Below, piece by piece: positions 55,113 through 64,000 of a stretch of DNA of 64,000 nt. Numbering within the stretch: the stretch's first letter is position 1; the number at the start of each line of letters is the position of its first letter. Below the pieces are notes generated by a model. That model saw nothing but the letters and a program-made list of their open reading frames with translations. It had not been told where the DNA came from and made no database searches. The translations under genes were made by a program, and so were the position numbers. The stretch covers positions 692,838,462 through 692,902,461 of the forward strand of contig CM068367.1 in the NCBI GenBank assembly GCA_034769895.1, read 5' to 3'. Source of the DNA: Magicicada septendecula (taxonomy: Eukaryota; Arthropoda; Insecta; Hemiptera; Cicadidae).

Positions 55113-56600
55113 TATCGTTGCAATATATATATATATATGAAACACAAATAGCACTGAATCCACTCATCACAATATCTCCGGAATCACAAAGACTAAAATC
55201 ATCAAATTTGGCACAACGCTTCGCATTAGCTGTAGGCATTCGCAAAGAAATTGCATACATATACTTTTTAATTCAGTGTCTAAGACGTTACAAAAGGTTA
55301 AATATGTACTATGTATTGTACTAACTTATGCTTTCTATAAAGAACTATAAACGTGAAACATATATTATCCTTAAATGATGCTAATAATTACAGTATATTC
55401 AAATTTAAAATTGTGTAACAACCACGCAGACGGAAAATGTAACAACCGAGCAGAGTAATAAACGCAAACAAAAGAAAAGAAATTTTTTAAAAGTGCCTAA
55501 GGAATTGTTTTGAATAATTGTCAAAGGAAGCAAACAATCTAGGAATTTTCAAAAGCCAAGTTTTCATTATTTTTGTCAAATTATGTTTACAAATTAAGTT
55601 AGGTACAGTGACTGTAGGATGATCACGTTATTAGAGGAGCATACTCTAGACTAGCCCACATATACAGTCATGTCAGTGGTGTTTGGATTACACATACAGA
55701 TTTAAATCTAGTATTTATTACTAGCAAGTTAATTATTTTAAACCTTAAGAAAGTGGCAGTGGCATAAAAAATTAACCTAACGTTAATAATCGTAATAATA
55801 ATGATGTTGACAGTGGTATAGTAGTAGTAGTAGTAGTAGTAGTAATTCTCGAAGAGAATTATCGTTACTAGGAACTTTACTTAAACCGTCTCAGAAAATT
55901 ATCGATAAGAAAAATTGTAAATAGAGGATTTTAAACGCTACGAAAGAGGAAACAACTGACTGCAGTTTGGGGAAATTAACAATTTTTGTGCCATCTAGTT
56001 CGTCGAGAAGTGTACAGTTTTTACAAAAATGTAAGTATGCTCAACAGTGGCCGAAATGTTTATTAAACTTCAAAAGGTTTGCGATTTTCCACAGAGAAGA
56101 ACATGCTGACAATGTTGCCAAAGGAACTGGAAGTTCGTTTTGTATTCTCAATAAGAGACGCAGATAATGGATCGTGTAGAATAGTAACTAGGAAATAATT
56201 TGCATCTTAACCTAAAATATAATATTGTGCCAAAAATTCATAACTTAAAATATCAACAAATATTTCAATATGCTAGCGCCTGAAGTATTGTAAATTGGGC
56301 TATCTCTCAATTCGGGTTTTCAGGCTCCGTCCGAATGGATGGTATATAATTTTAAAATTTGAATATAGGCCTACTCTAATTATTTCAGGATAATATATTT
56401 CACGTCATATTTCTTTATAGAGAACGAAAGTTAGTATTTATTTAACCCCTTTTGTAACCCCTAACACATTGATTAAAAAAAATATTTCTTTGCAAGTCAT
56501 AAGGTAAAACGTTGCGTGAAATTTGATGATTCTAAGCTTTGTGGTTTTGGAGATATTGTGATGAGCAGAAACAGGGGTATCGGTGTATATATATATAAGA
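55113..56600. mobile_element. ~1.5-kb element with long inverted ends
   Basis: The segment 55120-55250 (tatatat..., then ctcatcacaatatctcc, then atcatcaaattt, then gcaaagaaatt) recurs inverted at 56480-56600 with about 75-80% identity. The ends resemble the leader of Helitron-like element B (ctcactgatcacgatatctc). The interior (55255-56475) holds a (TAG)n tract and no recognisable protein. Class uncertain. Confidence 0.6.
55819..55842. repeat. (TAG)n microsatellite
   Basis: Eight TAG units within the element with long inverted ends. Confidence 0.95.
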
Positions 56601-57751
56601 GGGGGTGAGAGAAAATAATAATTTATAATTTATGTAATTCCAACTTATTTTATGTTTTGGTATATTGTTATTATTATTTTAATACAAGAGTCATCTTGAT
56701 CTTTGAATGTGATATTTGATTCAGACAGTGGCTACCGTGCGCGTATATCACGTATCACATAATCCACGTATAAACTATGTACCTCCAGTCAACTCTTGTA
56801 TCCTATTGCTTCTCTCCCATAATGTGCACAAACAAGAAAACTTGTTTAGTCTATGTCATAATTTGGACTAGGCTAGGTCTTAATTAGTCTTCAGTATATA
56901 ACTTTGATATCAAGGTAAATATATACACAATCTGAACCACAACAGCATTGGTTTTATCAGTGCTTAAACCACAGATTATCGGCAAAATTTCTAGCTTTAC
57001 TCCATGGTGCTTAGACGTTGTCGTCACTGACAAAGTTGTTCATGGATCGTCGATCACTTTTCAGTATATAAACAATCTTTCGTTACTATTTTCTTGCAAA
57101 ATCACTGGAAGACTCAAAGGACTCAGTTGTTACATCTAACTTTCACTAAAGGTTTCATTGACAAGTCTTTATTGTTATTCTTTGTCTTTGTTTTAGTGTT
57201 TCTGAATAGTTAATGTATAGGATTATCAATTAAATTTATTCATTTTTTGTCTTTAATTTTAAGTGCAATTCAATACCAATTTGATATACGTTTTAAATAA
57301 AACAACAAACTTTTACAGTCGTTATCATTTCCATTATATTTTTTCCTTTTCTCTCTGAATTTATTTTTTTTTTACCTTTTTTAAGGGTATAATCACAATG
57401 TATGGTACAGTTGAACTCATCTGCGTTCTTGCGTATTAAACGCAATACGAGCTCAGTACTTGCTCAATGTAGCAGGAACTTAGTTCAAACAAAACCCAGC
57501 ACTGTTGTTACCGTCCACAAAAGACGCGCATGCTTCGTCACGAAACGGGCGTAACGCACATCGTTTCTGTAGTTGTGTGTGTGGATGATATTCTTACTAC
57601 AGTTGACTATCAACAGGTTAACAGTCGCCCTGTAACCATAGCAACGAGCGGTGACGTCATCCTGCAACAGGTGCCTTGCAAACATCAATATTGAAATAAA
57701 TGAAACACCGACGCTGTGCGTCTGGTCGGTAATTACGAAACGTTAATGACG

Positions 57752-57752
<1 letters not shown>
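56601..57752. other. No gene recognised
   Basis: AT-rich with poly-T tracts; short frames only. Confidence 0.45.

Positions 57753-57847
<95 letters not shown>
57753..57847. repeat. (CA)n array, ~95 bp
   Basis: Perfect CA dinucleotide repeat after gacgcca. Confidence 0.99.
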
Positions 57848-57850
<3 letters not shown>

Positions 57851-59066
57851 CTACTGTTTACATTTGTAACTTATTCTGATCGACAAATTCTAAGAGATGT
57901 GAAAAACTGTTTATGCGTGAGAGTACGATGAAAGTAAAGTAAAACAGTGATACAAACAGGAAAAGAAGGGAAACTGATAGAAGTGGTAAATAGTGAGTGA
58001 CAGTAATGCGAAATAGCTTTTACAAGAAATCGTAACTAATTTCTTAATTATTCAGTCATCTAATGAAGTTTATTTTTTTAAGAGCAGTCCGAAAACCACT
58101 TAGCATCACAAAATTAAATTTTTTGTAATACTTCTTAAAAAAAAACAGGAATTATTATTATTTTTTTTTAAAGTAGATATACGTTTTGTATCCAGCCTGG
58201 AATGCAAGTATCTCGAAATTCTTGTGTAAGGAACTAGTATTTTGTACCGTAAAAGTATCATAAAAAGTTTGTGAATATACCTCATAAGATGAACAGAATA
58301 TCTATAATTAAAACTCAAAAAAAGTAATTTTTGGGAAATGAGGGGTAAAAGGAAAGGAAGAGAAGAAAGGACGGATGAATCCTGTTCTAAAAACAATGCA
58401 AGCTTCGGGAAATAATTTTTTACAGTTAGAAAAATTTCAAAATATTTAATGTTGTATATTATTTTAAAGAGGAGACTCAAGAAAATAATATAAATAGAAA
58501 ACAAACTCTTAAACAATTTTTTGTCGTTTAAACTGGTCTTAAACAAATACGTAAATATTCAACAAACTGCAATTAAAAACATCTGTGTACCACAAACTGC
58601 AAACAAATTTTAAATGAAATAAAATTTAAACGTTTCACATGTATAAAGAATTTTACAGAAATTAAGCGTGGTAAAAAATGGAGGCAATACAATATGGAGG
58701 CATGCAATACGTCGACTAAGTCATGTCTTTGAAAGTATTTGTTAATTTTTGTTAAAGTAATACACACTAATTTAAGGAATCTCGGCTGGAAATATTTTCT
58801 AAGTAATTTTAAGGGTGTAGAAATTAAGTATGCACTCGGTTATTGGTAAATGACAGCAGTTAAGTGCTATACCCGTCCCACGCGCCACCGTTCCACACTA
58901 ATTTGCCTGGTACTACGCTAATTGATGGAAACAGTTTATAGAGTCTTTTAATAATTTCAATAAAAACTTTTTAAAGGAAGATCAGGCAGGGGTAGGCAGG
59001 TATGGGGGTCGTTAGCGGGGGTCGGAAACAGCCGAAGTTGGCGGTACACGAACGCCGAGCCAGATC
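57848..59066. other. No gene recognised
   Basis: AT-rich DNA becoming GC-richer from 58860. A minus-strand frame at 58106-58546 (146 codons) is dominated by Leu/Phe/Ile/Ser from AT-rich DNA and looks spurious. Confidence 0.45.
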
Positions 59067-59133
59067 AGTAAACACCGCCAGCGAGTACGGCACGGTGCTC
59101 TTGCTGGCCCTCCACACTCCACTCTCCACACCT
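59067..59133 (+). promoter_or_regulatory. Candidate core promoter (Inr + DPE-like) and first exon ending in a donor
   Basis: In a GC-rich island (58980-59135) the initiator-like gaTCAGTa (A at 59067) is followed at +28 by GGTGCT, close to the arthropod DPE consensus. A strong donor, CACACCT|GTAAGTC, lies at 59133/59134. There is no ATG-initiated coding sequence between them, so it would be an untranslated first exon. Based on motif spacing only. Confidence 0.25.
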
Positions 59134-60002
59134 GTAAGTCTACTACAATAACCATACTACTCACCAACAATTATTATTTCTCTAATATAAGATTTGTATT
59201 TGTGTATAAGATTTTTTACATAATTACATTCACAATAATACATTATAAAAATAGGTACTGTACATATATAAATAAAAAATAAAATATATTAATTTATATG
59301 TTTATATAGGACTTGTAAGTACACAGGAATTTGTAAATATTAAACAGATAATAGAAAATATTATTTACTGCACACCACTTGCAATTTCACTATTGTGTAT
59401 TTTTCAATTCTATAGTCTCTTATATCAAGAGAGTAATATTAATACAATATTATATTATATTATATAAGGAATTATATTATATTATATATCTGTAAGGAAA
59501 GTATATGTATGTATATATACAATACAACAAAATTTATATATCCACTTATTCAAAAATTACTCAGTTTGTTTTATTTAAAATGTTCAATAATAAGTAATTC
59601 TTTTAACAAGACTATATTTTATTTAAATAAATTAAACCATTGTAGAGTATTTCGACAGTTTTTATTTCACTGTTATCAGTAAAATATTGAAAATTATTTT
59701 TATAACATAGTATAACATTTCAAATTAAACAAAAAATAATGTAATTAAAAGAATTATTTATTACTGCACTTTATATCTATGTGTATATATCTTATTTAGT
59801 AGATTCAAATTTATTCTATAGTAAACGACCTGCGTAGATGTTTTTTGTTAAAATAAAAATAATATACGTACATACATACATACATTTATACTTATGTTCA
59901 TTCATAAATATACAATTCATTCATATACATATTTCTTACGTGTGTGTGACGTGCGCGCTCGGATACGAACCTGTGCGATATACAAAACATTAACATAGAC
60001 TA
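59134..60002. other. Very AT-rich, no gene seen
   Basis: Extended A/T-only stretches (59440-59490) and a (TACA)n tract at 59870-59886. Confidence 0.5.
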
Positions 60003-60183
60003 TACATTATCACAATTTTCCGGGTTGTTAGGCCGTGGTCTAAGTTGTTCATGTTTTTTACCAGGCGTTTCGTGCATACCGTTGATGGATGTCATCAGTG
60101 GCGCGGGAACACAGATGATGTTCTGTGGAAAACATGAACAACTTAGACCACGGCCTAACAACCCGGAAAATTGTGATAATGTA
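60003..60183. repeat. 181-bp foldback with 55-bp perfect inverted arms
   Basis: tacattatcacaattttccg...atgtttt at 60003-60057 is exactly inverted at 60129-60183, with a 71-nt loop. On the minus strand the loop contains CTGATGACATCC...GGTATGCACGAAAC, again a CTGATGA...GAAAC arrangement. Here stem II is weaker and leaves three bases unpaired. Confidence 0.95.
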
Positions 60184-60212
60184 AGCAACGACCGTGAAAG
60201 CTTACGTTCATT

Positions 60213-60234
60213 GTGTGTGTGTGTGTGTGTGTGT
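60213..60234. repeat. (TG)n tract
   Basis: Eleven TG units shortly after the foldback element. Confidence 0.95.
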
Positions 60235-60584
60235 GATGCGAATACAGTGCAGTTGTGCTGAACAGAGCAGCTCAGCCAACGTATACATTAAAAAGGCGGT
60301 TGTACAGTTAGTCCGTCATCAGTATTGAAACATTTCATTTAGGACTGTCTTATCTGAAGAAACTCCGGATACGATGTTTTAGTACACGCCCGTTCTAAGA
60401 CACAAAAGCATATTAGTATTCTTAAGTTAAGGGCACAGATATTTCTCTACTATTAGTAAATATTCTTTGATCATCTTTCTTAATACTGATTGTGAATTGT
60501 TGTCATATTTAATAGTAGGAGTAAAGACGTGTTTTCTTTTTATTAAACCTCGCAAGCACCCGCGCGCGCGGGCACGTAACCCAA

Positions 60585-64000
<3,416 letters not shown>

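Noticed and set aside
58106-58546. 146-codon minus-strand frame, hydrophobic
   Set aside because: Composition is what AT-rich DNA gives (Leu/Phe/Ile/Ser/Lys), with no recognisable domain and no splice or start context.

Overview
The window is eukaryotic, intron-rich, AT-rich DNA. It is most likely from an arthropod, probably an insect, because the repeats translate into arthropod-type transposable-element proteins and long perfect (AC)n arrays are common. An over-represented TAGGCCTA-like palindrome and large introns would suit a large polyneopteran genome such as a cockroach or its relatives, but that assignment is a guess. There is no bacterial, CRISPR or operon-like content, and I saw no rRNA or tRNA gene.

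Only one host gene is supported. On the minus strand at 4.6-6.4 kb, two spliced exons encode the N-terminal ~96 residues of a hydroxylysine kinase (HYKK/AGPHD1)-like protein. The start codon lies 1 nt inside an exon, so a non-coding exon must lie to the right; a consensus minus-strand donor at 12,772 is a candidate. The catalytic C-terminal exons lie beyond the left edge. The window therefore probably holds the 5' part of that gene plus a long intergenic or intronic stretch of unknown affiliation, with a few speculative first-exon/promoter signals (14.5, 23.9, 38.3 and 59.1 kb).

Everything else that can be recognised is mobile DNA in various states of decay. 0.36-4.4 kb: an old I/Jockey-superfamily LINE (endonuclease, RT, RNase H) inside the HYKK intron, itself split by a younger inverted LINE fragment with a 10-bp target-site duplication (TSD). 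7.5-7.9 kb: a 5'-truncated LINE tail with a 13-bp TSD and (GA)n tail. 20.1-20.9 kb: the GIY-YIG end of a Penelope-like element with a hammerhead-like hairpin and an (ATC)n tail. 20.9-21.25, 32.1-33.2 and about 54 kb: antisense LINE fragments. 27.8-28.6, 30.0-30.5 and 51.1-51.75 kb: hAT elements, the first with a perfect 8-bp TSD. 38.8-41.0 kb: two Helitron-like elements head to tail, containing a 107-bp tandem duplication and a 128-bp minisatellite. 42.1-43.0 kb: a mariner built of two 5' halves joined head to head. 47.1-47.85 kb: a relic of an unnamed ORF family that I associate with arthropod repeats. 48.3-49.0 kb: a degenerate 130-bp tandem repeat. 55.1-56.6 kb: an element with long inverted ends. 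Foldback elements lie at 4.9, 11.2, 12.4, 44.1 and 60.0 kb.

The most interesting cross-cutting pattern is that the Penelope-like 3' region and several foldback elements share a CTGANGA...GAAA architecture resembling the hammerhead ribozyme core. No wholly new protein-coding system was found. All coordinates were read by eye, and homology statements rest on recognised motifs rather than database searches.
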